NCBI GenBank assembly: GCA_944332075.1
Contig: CALVJL010000002.1
Coordinates: forward strand, 62,001-126,000
Origin: an uncultured Bacilli bacterium
GTDB lineage: Bacteria; Bacillota_I; Bacilli_A; RFN20; CAG-449
Direction: 5' to 3'
DNA length: 64,000 nt
Made by a program: the position numbers and the translations under genes. Below the pieces are notes generated by a model, which was given only the letters and a program-made list of their open reading frames with translations, made no database searches and was not told where the DNA came from. Positions 1 to 8,223 of this stretch are shown here, in pieces. How positions within the stretch are numbered: the stretch's first letter is position 1; each line of letters opens with the position of its first letter.

Positions 1-108
1 CTCTTACCAATGAGTTCGTCCTTGATTGATATTGAAAAGAAAGAACTTTATAATAGAAAAATACAGAAAGAAATAAAGGATTATTTTAAAGCTTATGAGC
101 AAGATTAA
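1..108 (+). CDS. C-terminal end of an unidentified protein (partial)
   Basis: An open frame enters at base 1 and ends in TAA at 106-108, giving 35 residues, rich in Lys, Glu and Tyr and ending KAYEQD. It overlaps the dnaD start by 14 nt, so it is probably the upstream gene of the dnaD-nth operon. In Bacillus subtilis that place is taken by asnS, but this tail does not look like the end of an asparaginyl-tRNA synthetase. There are too few residues to name a family. Confidence 0.55.
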   Translation, partial: LLPMSSSLIDIEKKELYNRKIQKEIKDYFKAYEQD

Positions 109-757
109 ATTTGATCAACTAAACTATCTAAATATATTAATTTCTCAATACAAAGAGCTCGGATTAACGGAGAATGAATTAATCGTTTTATTATTAATCG
201 ATTTATATGATAAAGAAAATCCTTCGTTAATTACCGGTGAATTACTTCAAGGCAAAATGAACTTACCTTCTAAAGAAATTGATGATATTATCGTTTCTTT
301 ATTAGAAAAAAAGTTTGTTTCTTATGAGATGAAGGATTCTTTGATGGTGACTTCTCCAAAACCGATGAAAGAAAAAGTATTAAATTATTTTGTTAATAAT
401 ATTATTAACTCAAAATCTGAAGAAGAACAGAAAGTTAAAGACGATGAATTCCAAGAAGTATTAAAGGTCTTGCAAGACCGTCTTGGCAGAGTCTTAACAC
501 CTTTAGAAATCGATAAAGTCTCATCTTGGTTTGATGATGATATCGATAAAGATTTAATTATAAAAGTTATTGACTCTTTAATGGCAAAAAGAGGAAAAAT
601 CTCTTCATTAAATGTTATTGATAAAGCTTTGGTCAAAGAAATTTCTCATCAAGATGTTCTCGATGAAGGATTTACTTCGGTTGATAGCACATCGAAAAAG
701 AATATTAAAGATGCTTTAGAAATCGCTTCTTATGACTGGGTTAAAAAAGATGAGTAA
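95..757 (+). CDS. dnaD: DnaD-family replication initiation protein
   Basis: 220 residues. DnaD helps remodel DNA and load the replicative helicase during initiation and restart in Bacilli. Residues about 1-100 fit the winged-helix N-terminal domain, with a helical pattern starting at LNYLNILISQYKELGL. Residues about 120-185 (FQEVLKVLQDRLGRVLTPLE onward) match the DnaD/DnaB_2 C-terminal domain, followed by a short acidic-basic tail. The immediate neighbour nth, overlapping its stop codon, is the classical Firmicutes dnaD-nth pairing and supports the call. The ATG overlaps the upstream frame by 14 nt, which suggests translational coupling. The family is poorly conserved at sequence level, so identification leans partly on context. 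Confidence 0.85.
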   Translation: MSKIKFDQLNYLNILISQYKELGLTENELIVLLLIDLYDKENPSLITGELLQGKMNLPSKEIDDIIVSLLEKKFVSYEMKDSLMVTSPKPMKEKVLNYFVNNIINSKSEEEQKVKDDEFQEVLKVLQDRLGRVLTPLEIDKVSSWFDDDIDKDLIIKVIDSLMAKRGKISSLNVIDKALVKEISHQDVLDEGFTSVDSTSKKNIKDALEIASYDWVKKDE

Positions 758-1439
758 AGAAACAGATATTATGGAGTATTTTGATGAAATACTTCCAAAT
801 GCCGCGTGCGAATTAAATTATTCAAAAGACTATGAATTAGTAATTGCAGTTATGTTAAGCGCACAGACGACGGATAAATCGGTTAATCAAGTTACTGCGC
901 ATCTTTTTAAAGACTTTCCGACTTTAAAGTCTTTAGCGGACGCTAAATACGAAGATATCGCTAATGAGATAAGATCATTAGGCCTCTATCAGACAAAAGC
1001 AAAAAATATTATTTTAATCGCTAAGCAAATCTTAGATGTGTTTGATGGTAAGGTTCCATCTGATAAACAGAAATTAATGACTTTACCGGGGGTCGGTAAT
1101 AAGACAGCAAATGTGATTCGCGCGGAGATTTTTAAAATTCCCGAATTCCCTGTTGATACCCATATTGCGAGAATTAGTAAAAGACTTGGCTTAGCGAAAA
1201 ACGATGACGATGTGTTAACAATAGAAAAAAAGCTCCGGAGAAAGTTTCCCCGCGAGCGTTATATTTTGCTTCATCATCAGTTTATTCATTTTGGTAGATA
1301 TCTTTGCAAAGCCAAAAATCCTGATTGTAAAAATTGTAAGTTGACTAAATATTGCCGTGAAAATAAACTTTCTCAACAATCTTCAAAAAATCTAAACGCG
1401 GCCGATAGCCCTGTTCAACTAGATAACCATTCTCTTTAA
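750..1439 (+). CDS. nth: Endonuclease III (DNA glycosylase/AP lyase)
   Basis: About 229 residues. Removes oxidised pyrimidines and nicks the abasic site in base excision repair. The helix-hairpin-helix LPGVGNKTANV carries the catalytic Lys, and PVDTHI supplies the catalytic Asp. The four cysteines of the [4Fe-4S] cluster are present with the family spacing C-x6-C-x2-C-x5-C near the C terminus. I chose ATG 750, which overlaps the end of dnaD by 8 nt; 732 and 771 are other in-frame starts. After the last cluster cysteine there is a tail of about 25 residues, rich in Ser, Asn and Gln, whose DNA is also the 3' end of recU on the other strand. That tail is probably not functional. Confidence 0.93.
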   Translation: MSKETDIMEYFDEILPNAACELNYSKDYELVIAVMLSAQTTDKSVNQVTAHLFKDFPTLKSLADAKYEDIANEIRSLGLYQTKAKNIILIAKQILDVFDGKVPSDKQKLMTLPGVGNKTANVIRAEIFKIPEFPVDTHIARISKRLGLAKNDDDVLTIEKKLRRKFPRERYILLHHQFIHFGRYLCKAKNPDCKNCKLTKYCRENKLSQQSSKNLNAADSPVQLDNHSL

Positions 1440-1932
1440 TTTGTTTTAAGGTGATAGATTTTCTGTCACCTTTTTCATATGCTTCAATAATATAAGAAGC
1501 ATCGATAAGATAAACTTCTTGCAAAGTGATAAAGTAGATTAAAAAGAAAGCAATTCCTTGATGACGAATTACGCTTTTTAAATGTTTGATTTGCTGAGAA
1601 GGAATATTATGAAATGATAACGAGGTAGTTGATTTGGTTTCTTTGCATTCAAAATCAATATATCTTCCTTTATAAACACCGTTATAATCAGTTGTCGATT
1701 GTTTTTCAAAATATGCGTCAGTAATTTTAAAATTATGCGCATAATCTACCTTTACTACATGAATTGGTGTAGGTCTTTTATAGATGACAGCGAGATCTTG
1801 TTCAAGATAATATGATGCGGATAAACTAACACTTTTTTCAAAGTCCATGCCGCGGTTAGCAAACACTGTAGCCTTAGTATTGTTGACGACACTATTATCA
1901 ATTTGATTTTTAGCTCCGTTAGGGTATTTCAT
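1345..1932 (-). CDS. recU: Holliday junction resolvase RecU
   Basis: 195 residues. RecU cuts four-way junctions and modulates RecA in Firmicutes. The sequence starts MKYPNG and contains NRGMDFEKSVSLSASYYL, the Asp-bearing YNGVYKGRYIDFECKETKS core (E-x-K nuclease motif), then FHNIPSQQIKHLKSV and HQGIAFFLIYF, all typical of RecU. In B. subtilis recU also lies near dnaD-nth, but there with ponA; here it is convergent with nth and overlaps its 3' end by 95 bp. No ponA is adjacent. The start is the first ATG, 9 nt downstream of the exonuclease gene's stop, so the two form a minus-strand pair. Confidence 0.93.
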   Translation of the reverse strand: MKYPNGAKNQIDNSVVNNTKATVFANRGMDFEKSVSLSASYYLEQDLAVIYKRPTPIHVVKVDYAHNFKITDAYFEKQSTTDYNGVYKGRYIDFECKETKSTTSLSFHNIPSQQIKHLKSVIRHQGIAFFLIYFITLQEVYLIDASYIIEAYEKGDRKSITLKQIKENGYLVEQGYRPRLDFLKIVEKVYFHGNI

Positions 1933-1941
1933 ATCTGCCTC

Positions 1942-2670
1942 TTATTTAAGATAATCATACATCATTTGCTTAAATTCTTCACTTGATAAATCTAATCCCG
2001 ATGACAGTTTTTTTATCATGCTTTTTATTGGATCCGGTATTTTTTTCTCATGGAGTAATACGTTTAAGTATTTTGAATAGACGACATCTTTTTCTTTTAA
2101 AAATGCGAAAAAGAGATTCATTAAATCAAAAGCGTCATTTAACGGGTCATGACTAACTCCATGCGGGGTTAAATTGAAGAGATGAAGATAATTTACTAAG
2201 GAATAATTATTTCCGCGTTCATCGCGGATATAGTTATTGATAAACGTTAAGAAATCAAAATAATGATTAAACCATTTTTTGGTTATATGCAAATTTTTAG
2301 GATGTGAATAACGATTTGAATCATGAATCATCCGCGCGTCATTATTTCCAAAAGAAATAATACAGGTATCATCTCTATCTTCACCTAAATAATTATCAAT
2401 CATTAAAATTGCCTCATCCCAAGAAATACCTTTTTCTTTCAAAAGACTCTCATTGATTGAGGTCATTTTACTAACTAATGGTCCGATTTGTGAACGGGCT
2501 TTAACGTAACATTTTAAGCCTTCTTTATCATAATCAAGTAAATTACCATTTTCGTCGATATAGCATTTTACTGCTCCGACAGCGATAATTTCATGGGTGA
2601 ACTGCGTTCCTTCAAAATCGATAAAGAGGAGGCAGTTAGCTTTTTTTAATTTTTTTAAAAGTTCTCTCAT
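1942..2670 (-). CDS. DEDDh-type 3'-5' exonuclease-like protein
   Basis: About 242 residues. The motif FIDFEGT near the N terminus is the first exonuclease motif (D-x-E), and the C-terminal half holds HDPLNDAFDL, the H-x4-D of the DEDDh (RNase T / DNA polymerase III epsilon) superfamily. The substrate cannot be told; DNA or RNA trimming are both possible. A frame from 2706 adds MCEFINKSIIFL, but no ribosome binding site precedes it. ATG 2668-2670 fits better because a perfect TATAAT lies 7 nt upstream, which implies an almost leaderless mRNA. It sits directly before recU on the same strand and may be co-transcribed with it. Confidence 0.75.
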   Translation of the reverse strand: MRELLKKLKKANCLLFIDFEGTQFTHEIIAVGAVKCYIDENGNLLDYDKEGLKCYVKARSQIGPLVSKMTSINESLLKEKGISWDEAILMIDNYLGEDRDDTCIISFGNNDARMIHDSNRYSHPKNLHITKKWFNHYFDFLTFINNYIRDERGNNYSLVNYLHLFNLTPHGVSHDPLNDAFDLMNLFFAFLKEKDVVYSKYLNVLLHEKKIPDPIKSMIKKLSSGLDLSSEEFKQMMYDYLK

Positions 2671-2677
2671 AAGAAAA

Positions 2678-2683
2678 ATTATA
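2678..2683 (-). promoter_or_regulatory. -10 box of a predicted leaderless promoter for the exonuclease gene
   Basis: A perfect TATAAT on the minus strand ends 7 nt before the ATG at 2670, so transcription would start at or next to the start codon. No -35 match and no Shine-Dalgarno sequence is visible. Confidence 0.5.
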
Positions 2684-2818
2684 CTCTTATTTATAAATTC
2701 ACACATAGAGAAAATAGTAATTTAATTTTTTTAAGCATAAAATAAAATGACGTCCAAGAAAATTGATTTATCGCTTTGATTAATCTATAATTTTATTGTT
2801 TGAGAAACGAGGATTTGT

Positions 2819-3190
2819 ATGGCAAAGTTATCGCTTAAACTCACACCTGAAGAAATCAATTCCAAAGTCTTCTCCGGCAAGGATGGAGGCTATGATGCTT
2901 TAGAGGTTGATAAGTATCTCGATTTAGTTGTTAACGACTATATCGCCTTTGATCAATATCATCTCGAATGCGTTAAAATGGAAAAAGAACTTACAGAACT
3001 GAGAAGAACATTAAATAACTATAAGGCTAAACTTTCCGAAGAAGAATATGAACGAGCTCTCTTACAAGAAAAAGTTGAAGCTATGACTAAAAATGGTTCT
3101 AACTTAGAAAATATTGAACTCCTTCAAAGAATCTCCTTACTCGAACAAGAATTATACAAACTAGGGAAGGATCCTTCCCGGATAAAATAA
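2819..3190 (+). CDS. gpsB: GpsB/DivIVA-family cell division protein
   Basis: 123 residues. GpsB couples cell wall synthesis to division in Firmicutes. LTPEEINSKVF...GGYDALEVDKYLDLVVNDY is the DivIVA-type membrane-binding N-terminal domain (compare LTPEDIFEKEF...GYNQDEVDKFLDDVIKDYE in Bacillus). Residues about 45-115 are a predicted coiled coil with heptad leucines. It is slightly longer than typical GpsB (about 98-115). The position directly before rnpB matches B. subtilis, favouring gpsB over divIVA. A GAGG sequence lies about 8 nt before the ATG and a TATAAT about 30 nt upstream. The last codons contain a perfect 16-bp palindrome. Confidence 0.85.
   Translation: MAKLSLKLTPEEINSKVFSGKDGGYDALEVDKYLDLVVNDYIAFDQYHLECVKMEKELTELRRTLNNYKAKLSEEEYERALLQEKVEAMTKNGSNLENIELLQRISLLEQELYKLGKDPSRIK
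3164..3179 (+). repeat. Perfect 16-bp palindrome at the end of gpsB
   Basis: GGGAAGGATCCTTCCC lies in the last gpsB codons, 11 nt before rnpB. It can fold as a short hairpin, but no T-run follows, so it is not an ordinary terminator. It may be a processing or protection element for the gpsB/rnpB junction. Confidence 0.5.
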
Positions 3191-3523
3191 TTGACCCGGA
3201 TAATTGCTGGTAGCAATACTAGAGGAAAGTCCATGCTCGCACGGTCTGCGATGGCCGTAGTGATTGTGCCAGAGGAAAAAATAACTCTGGATAGATGGGA
3301 GCATCTAATGGCGGGAAGAGGCCTAAACCTTCGGCATGGCCGATGCCCTGAAAGTGCCACAGTGACGTAGTTAAATAGAAATATTTAAGTGGAACGCGGT
3401 AAACCCCTCAAGCGAGAAACCTAAATTTGGTAAGGGAAGAAATCTGAGCGAACTGAAGTAAAGATTTCATGCGTAAGCATAGATAAATAATTATCCTCGA
3501 CAAAACATGGCTTACACGGTCAA
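3191..3523 (+). ncRNA. rnpB: RNase P RNA, bacterial type B
   Basis: The catalytic RNA that matures the 5' ends of tRNAs. The 5' part carries GAGGAAAGTCCATGCTCGCAC, the middle AAAGTGCCACAGTGACG and GTGGAACGCGGTAAACCCC, and the 3' part ACAAAACATGGCTTAC, all nearly identical to the B. subtilis RNA and in the same order. TTGACC at 3191-3196 pairs with GGTCAA at 3518-3523 as helix P1, which sets the ends. The 5' end touches the gpsB stop codon (TAA 3188-3190), so the RNA is probably cut out of a gpsB transcript or made from a promoter inside gpsB. An open frame on the opposite strand here is meaningless. Confidence 0.96.
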
Positions 3524-3544
3524 TACTCACTATTGGAGAAAATT

Positions 3545-4138
3545 ATGAATTTACCTAACAAAATCACAACATTTAGAATGATTTGCGTCATCTTTGTGGT
3601 GGCTTTTCTTTTGTTACCGATTAATTGGACGGTGATTCCTTATTTAAATATCGGAGTAAATTATTTAATAGCTTGGATTATTTTCCTCGTAGCCTCCATT
3701 TCTGATATGGTCGATGGAAAAATTGCTAGAAAATATAATTTAATCACTGATTATGGAAAATTAATGGATCCTATCGCAGATAAAATGTTAGTAAATTCTG
3801 CACTTATAATTTTATCGGTTGTCGGACCGATTAGAATTCCGGTTATCTGTACGGTTATCATGGTCGCGCGCGATATCGTTGTCGATGCGATTAGGATGAA
3901 TGCGGTTAAAAAGAATAAAGTTATCGCGGCAAATATTTTTGGAAAATTAAAAACTGTTTTCCAAATGGTAGCTTTGATATTCGTGATGATTAATGATTTT
4001 GGATTAAGCGATTTACTCACTTTACCTAACTATCTCAAAATCGGTCAAATATTGATTTATTTAGCCACAGCGATGTCCTTTATTTCCGGAGTTATTTATG
4101 TTTATCAAAACCGCGATTTATTCCGGGAGATGAAATAG
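3545..4138 (+). CDS. pgsA: CDP-diacylglycerol-glycerol-3-phosphate 3-phosphatidyltransferase
   Basis: About 197 residues. Makes phosphatidylglycerol phosphate, the first committed step to phosphatidylglycerol. The CDP-alcohol phosphotransferase motif D-x2-D-G-x2-A-R-x8-G-x3-D-x3-D is intact (DMVDGKIARK...GKLMDPIADK), and several hydrophobic segments fit an integral membrane enzyme. The frame is open upstream from a TTG at 3533, but ATG 3545 has GGAG about 8 nt before it and starts MNLPNKIT like its homologues. The stop codon is followed with no gap by cinA. The pgsA-cinA-recA order is as in B. subtilis. Confidence 0.93.
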   Translation: MNLPNKITTFRMICVIFVVAFLLLPINWTVIPYLNIGVNYLIAWIIFLVASISDMVDGKIARKYNLITDYGKLMDPIADKMLVNSALIILSVVGPIRIPVICTVIMVARDIVVDAIRMNAVKKNKVIAANIFGKLKTVFQMVALIFVMINDFGLSDLLTLPNYLKIGQILIYLATAMSFISGVIYVYQNRDLFREMK

Positions 4139-4603
4139 ATGGTAAAGACTTTACTTGAAGAATTAAGCAAAAGAAACTTAACTTTATCCTCGGCTGAGAG
4201 TTTAACTGGTGGATTATTCGCTTCTACTTTGGTTGATCAAAGCGGAATATCAAAAGTATTTAAGGGCGGAATTGTCACGTATTGGAGCGAGATTAAAAAT
4301 CAAGTTTTGCACGTCGATGAAAAGATTATTGCAAAATTCGGTGTCGTCTCTAAAGAATGCGCCTATGCGATGGCAGAAAATTGCCGAGAGATGTTCTCTA
4401 CCTCGATTAGTGTTTCCTTTACTGGAAATGCTGGCCCAGAAACATTAGAGGGTAAACCTGTTGGTGAAGTCTTTATCGCAGTTAATTATTTAGGTGATAT
4501 CAAAGTCTACGAATGCCATTTCTCTGGCTCTAGATCAGAAATAAGAAAAGCATCAGTAGATTTTGGAATTAAAAAAATTATCGATTTATTTAAAGAAAAT
4601 TAA
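4139..4603 (+). CDS. cinA: CinA C-terminal-domain nicotinamide-nucleotide amidase
   Basis: 154 residues. This is only the C-terminal CinA (PncC) domain, which deamidates NMN to nicotinic acid mononucleotide in pyridine nucleotide salvage. SAESLTGG and SFTGNAGPE are the family motifs. B. subtilis CinA has about 416 residues with an N-terminal MoCF-like domain that is absent here. The gene still occupies the canonical place before recA, so it may be a reduced form of full-length cinA. The start abuts the pgsA stop; recA follows after 37 nt. Confidence 0.87.
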   Translation: MVKTLLEELSKRNLTLSSAESLTGGLFASTLVDQSGISKVFKGGIVTYWSEIKNQVLHVDEKIIAKFGVVSKECAYAMAENCREMFSTSISVSFTGNAGPETLEGKPVGEVFIAVNYLGDIKVYECHFSGSRSEIRKASVDFGIKKIIDLFKEN

Positions 4604-4640
4604 TTTTTAGCCCCTACTTATTATTTAAAGGAGTATCTAT

Positions 4641-5642
4641 ATGCAAGAAAAAACAAGAGAAGAAAAACTTTCCCAAGCTTTAACTGCTATTGAAAAAGTC
4701 TATGGAAAAGGTTCAGTCATGAAATTAGGTGATAAACCGAATATTGATGTCGATGTAATTCCTTCTGGATCTATTTGTCTTGATGCCTGCTTAGGTATAG
4801 GAGGATATCCTAAGGGAAGAATCATTGAAATTTATGGACCTGAGTCTTCTGGTAAAACAACTTTAGCTCTTTCAGCAATTGCTGAATGCCAAAAGAAAGG
4901 CGGCCAAGCCGCTTTCGTCGATGCTGAACATGCGATTGATCCAACTTATGCCGCGCGGTTAGGTGTCAATATTGATGAATTAATTTTATCGCAACCAGAT
5001 AGCGGTGAACAAGCTTTGGAAATTGTTGATATGCTCGCCGGAAGTGAAGCTATCGATATCATTGTTGTCGACTCGGTTGCCGCTTTAGTTCCGCAGGTTG
5101 AACTTGATGGTGGAATGGCTGATTCTAATGTCGGAGCCCATGCTAGATTGATGTCAAAAGCGATGAGAAAGCTCGCAGGTGTTTTAAATAAATCAAACTG
5201 CACGGTAATTTTCATTAACCAGTTAAGAGAAAAAGTCGGGGTTGTTTATGGCAATCCAGAAGTTACTACTGGCGGTCGGGCTTTAAAGTTCTATGCTTCA
5301 ATCCGCGTTGATATTAGAAAGGCAGAAGCGATTAAAGACGGCGATAAAATTATCGGTAATTCCGTCAATATCAAAGTTGTTAAAAATAAAGTTGCTCCAC
5401 CATTTAAGTCTTGCAAAGTTGATTTAATCTATGGCGAAGGTTTCTCAAAAATTGGTGAAGTTCTCGACTTAGCTTTAGAAAACGGATTAGCTAAAAAGTC
5501 TGGAAGCTGGTTTGAAGTTTTAGGTGAACGCGTCGGTCAAGGTCGGGATGCAGCGAAAACTTATCTTTCTGAACACGAAGATGTCTATCAAGCTTTAAGA
5601 GAACAAATTTACCGCCTTCTTGGCTTTGAAAAACAAAATTAA
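4641..5642 (+). CDS. recA: Recombinase RecA
   Basis: 333 residues, full length. RecA forms filaments on single-stranded DNA for homologous recombination and repair. Walker [10 protein letters not shown] is at residues 66-74; [19 protein letters not shown] and [14 protein letters not shown] are highly conserved, as is the L2-region INQLREK. AAGGAG precedes the ATG at a good distance. I saw no Gram-positive LexA box (CGAAC-N4-GTTCG type) upstream, so SOS control cannot be supported from this sequence. A strong terminator follows. Confidence 0.98.
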   Translation: MQEKTREEKLSQALTAIEKVYGKGSVMKLGDKPNIDVDVIPSGSICLDACLGIGGYPKGRIIEIYGPESSGKTTLALSAIAECQKKGGQAAFVDAEHAIDPTYAARLGVNIDELILSQPDSGEQALEIVDMLAGSEAIDIIVVDSVAALVPQVELDGGMADSNVGAHARLMSKAMRKLAGVLNKSNCTVIFINQLREKVGVVYGNPEVTTGGRALKFYASIRVDIRKAEAIKDGDKIIGNSVNIKVVKNKVAPPFKSCKVDLIYGEGFSKIGEVLDLALENGLAKKSGSWFEVLGERVGQGRDAAKTYLSEHEDVYQALREQIYRLLGFEKQN

Positions 5643-5651
5643 TAAAACTTT

Positions 5652-5673
5652 AGCTCGGGTAACCGAGCTTTTT
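5652..5673 (+). terminator. Intrinsic terminator after recA
   Basis: AGCTCGG, a GTAA loop and CCGAGCT form a 7-bp stem followed by five T. Confidence 0.9.
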
Positions 5674-5724
5674 ATTTATTAATATATTTATATTTTATTA
5701 ATGATACCTCTTAACTATTTTCTA

Positions 5725-5733
5725 TGTTATAAT
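5725..5733 (+). promoter_or_regulatory. Extended -10 promoter of the rny operon
   Basis: TGTTATAAT is a TGn-extended perfect -10. No clear -35 is seen. Transcription would start near 5740, leaving an untranslated leader of about 115 nt before rny, in which I recognise no known riboswitch. Confidence 0.6.
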
Positions 5734-5854
5734 CTAAGTGCACATAGGTGCTGATTTTTATCATGCTCAACGCTATTTTTAAATAGATTATTAATAGAAA
5801 TGAATCAATTGATAAAAAAATAATTTTTATAAAGCAAATATAGAGGAGGTTATT

Positions 5855-7429
5855 ATGGAAATTTGGATAGCTATTTTGCTATGCATCATCTGCCTTATTA
5901 TCGGTGTTGGCGGTTCACTTGGCATCGCATATCTAATTCAAGTAAGCAAGGCGAAAAAGAGAGCTGAAGAGGAAGATAAAGAAGCATCATCTAAGATTGA
6001 AATGGCTAATAAAAGAGCTGAAGAAATTATTAATAATGCTACCATTCAAGCTAAAAATTTAACAATTGAGCTCAAACAACAAGCTGATCAAGAAGCTAAG
6101 GAAAAGAGAGCTGAATATGCTGCTCAAGAAAATAAATTAGCTCAAAGAGAAGCAAATATTGATAGAAGAGATAACGCTCTTATCGATAGAGAAAATAATC
6201 TCGATGCAAAAATTGAAGAATATAAAAAGAGAGTTGAAAAACTTGAATTCAAAGAACAAGAAGTCGCGAATAAAGAAGCTTCTATTGATGATGAATTAAT
6301 GAAAGTTGCTGCTTTGACTGAACAAGAAGCAAAGAGACAAGTCCTTGAAAAAGTTGAAAGTAAGTTGACTATTGAAATTGCTAATATGATTAAGCAAAAA
6401 GAAGATGAAGCTAAAGAAGAATGCGATAAAAAAGCTAAAGAAATGCTTGCTTTAGCAATGTCTAAATATTCTCAAGAAGTCGTCACTGAAAGAACTGTTT
6501 CTGTCGTCGCTATTCCTAATGATGAGATGAAGGGCAGAATTATTGGACGTGAAGGAAGAAATATTAGAACGCTTGAACAATTGTTAGGCGTGGATATTAT
6601 CATTGATGATACTCCAGAAGTTATTCAAGTATCTTGCTTTGACCCTATTCGCAGAGAAGTCGCTCGTTTATCTTTAGAGTACTTAATTAAAGACGGACGT
6701 ATTCAACCTGGCAGAATTGAAGAGGTTGTTGAGAAAGCCCGTAATGAAGTAAATCAATCTTGTCACGAAGCCGGTATTAATGCCGCGTTTAAACTAGGCT
6801 TACCGCGTATTAATAAAGATTTGCTCGACTATGTCGGAAGATTAAAATATCGGACTAGTTATACTCAAAATGCTTTAGAGCATTCTATGCAAGTCGCATA
6901 CTTAGCCGGAATTATGGCTGCTGAACTCGGACTTGATCAAAATTTAGCTAAGAGAGCTGGATTACTTCACGATATTGGTAAATCCGCAGACTTTGAACTT
7001 GATGGATCACACGTAGAAATCGGCGCTAGATTAGCTAAAAAATATGGTGAACCAGATGTCGTTATCAATGCGATTATGTCTCACCACGGCGATGTTGAAC
7101 CAAACAATATTATTTCTGTATTAGTCCAAGCAGCTGATACTTTATCTGCTGCTCGCCCAGGTGCAAGAAATGAAAGCTTAGAAAATTACATTCAAAGAAT
7201 TGAACAATTAGAAACTATTTCTAAGTCGTTTAACGGAGTTAATCAAGCTTATGCAATGCAGTCAGGACGTGAACTTAGAGTCATGGTAGTCCCAGAAAAA
7301 GTTTCTGATGCTGAAATTGCTAAGCTCGCATTCGATATTAAAGAGAAAATTGAAAATGAGATGACATATCCTGGACAAATCAAAATCTCTGTCATCAGAG
7401 AAACGAGAGCTAACGAGATTGCTAAATGA
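5855..7429 (+). CDS. rny: Ribonuclease Y
   Basis: 524 residues. Membrane-bound endoribonuclease that starts mRNA decay in Firmicutes. Residues about 3-27 form one transmembrane helix; a long charged coiled coil follows to about 215; a KH RNA-binding domain contains GRIIGREGRNIRTLE near 226; and the HD metal-dependent domain has HSMQVAYLAG and LLHDIGK (H372, D373). Length matches B. subtilis RNase Y (520). GAGGAGG precedes the ATG. The stop TGA overlaps the ymdB start. The operon also holds ricA, an RNase Y specificity factor in B. subtilis. Confidence 0.97.
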   Translation: MEIWIAILLCIICLIIGVGGSLGIAYLIQVSKAKKRAEEEDKEASSKIEMANKRAEEIINNATIQAKNLTIELKQQADQEAKEKRAEYAAQENKLAQREANIDRRDNALIDRENNLDAKIEEYKKRVEKLEFKEQEVANKEASIDDELMKVAALTEQEAKRQVLEKVESKLTIEIANMIKQKEDEAKEECDKKAKEMLALAMSKYSQEVVTERTVSVVAIPNDEMKGRIIGREGRNIRTLEQLLGVDIIIDDTPEVIQVSCFDPIRREVARLSLEYLIKDGRIQPGRIEEVVEKARNEVNQSCHEAGINAAFKLGLPRINKDLLDYVGRLKYRTSYTQNALEHSMQVAYLAGIMAAELGLDQNLAKRAGLLHDIGKSADFELDGSHVEIGARLAKKYGEPDVVINAIMSHHGDVEPNNIISVLVQAADTLSAARPGARNESLENYIQRIEQLETISKSFNGVNQAYAMQSGRELRVMVVPEKVSDAEIAKLAFDIKEKIENEMTYPGQIKISVIRETRANEIAK

Positions 7430-8223
7430 TGAATATATTATTTTTAGGTGATGTAGTTGGCAAGCCGGGTAGGATTGTCATTAAATATTTTCTCGATAAT
7501 TATCTTGATAAATATAATATCGATTTTGTTATCGCTAATTTAGAAAACGCATCGCATGGTAAAGGATTAACTAAAAATAATTTTCTTGATGTAGTTTCGC
7601 ATGGAATTGACGTTGTAACCTTAGGGAATCACTATTTAGCTAAGAAAGAAATTACAACATTTATTGATGATTATGATAATTTGTTAAGACCATTGAATCT
7701 TAATAAAGCTCATCCCGGTAAAGGAAGTAACGTCTTTGAATGTCTCGGTAAAAAGATTCGGGTAACAAATTTAATTGGACGCGTTTTTATGAATGAGGGT
7801 GCAGATAATCCTTTTGATGCTTTAGAAAGCGTTGTTGCTACCGATGAAGCAGATATTCATATCGTTGATTTTCATGCAGAAGCTACTGGTGAAAAAGAGT
7901 CGTTGGCTTGGGCATTTGACGGAAAAATTAGCGCGTTAATTGGAACGCATACACATGTTCAGACTAATGATGCTAGACTTTTAAAAAATAAAACATTTTA
8001 TCTCTCGGATGTAGGGATGAACGGACCATATAACGGAATTCTCGGCGCGAGCAGAGAAAGCGTTATTAAAAGAACTTGGACCGGTTTACCAAGCGTCTTC
8101 GGCGTTGAAGATGATGATACTTATCTCCTAAACGGAGTGATACTCACTTTTAATGATCTTAATCAAATAACTGATTATCAACTTTTAAATCTCACATTTG
8201 CAGCAAAGGAAATCAATCAATGA
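7429..8223 (+). CDS. ymdB: YmdB-family metallophosphoesterase (cyclic nucleotide phosphodiesterase)
   Basis: About 264 residues. In B. subtilis YmdB hydrolyses 2',3'-cyclic nucleotides, lies next to rny and affects biofilm and motility genes. The calcineurin-like motifs are present: MNILFLGDVVGKPGR (metal Asp), ANLENASHGKGLT, VTLGNHYL, IVDFHAEATGEKESLAW, and IGTHTHVQT followed by SDVGMNGPYNGILG. Two ATG codons are adjacent at 7426 and 7429; I took the second because it gives the family's usual N terminus and a TGATG coupling with rny. Confidence 0.93.
   Translation: MNILFLGDVVGKPGRIVIKYFLDNYLDKYNIDFVIANLENASHGKGLTKNNFLDVVSHGIDVVTLGNHYLAKKEITTFIDDYDNLLRPLNLNKAHPGKGSNVFECLGKKIRVTNLIGRVFMNEGADNPFDALESVVATDEADIHIVDFHAEATGEKESLAWAFDGKISALIGTHTHVQTNDARLLKNKTFYLSDVGMNGPYNGILGASRESVIKRTWTGLPSVFGVEDDDTYLLNGVILTFNDLNQITDYQLLNLTFAAKEINQ

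Noticed and set aside
3124-3360. 78-codon open frame on the minus strand
   Set aside because: It is antisense to the RNase P RNA and the end of gpsB; its peptide has no sign of being real.
4604-4640. SOS (LexA) box before recA
   Set aside because: No CGAAC-N4-GTTCG-like sequence is present between cinA and recA or shortly upstream.
5734-5854. Riboswitch in the long rny leader
   Set aside because: The 120 nt hold no motif I can recognise and no terminator or sequester stem; only an AU-rich leader can be stated.
7420-7435. Possible use of UGA for tryptophan, as in Mycoplasma
   Set aside because: rny, ymdB, miaB and mutL all stop at TGA just where family homologues end, and the next genes start there, so the code is standard.
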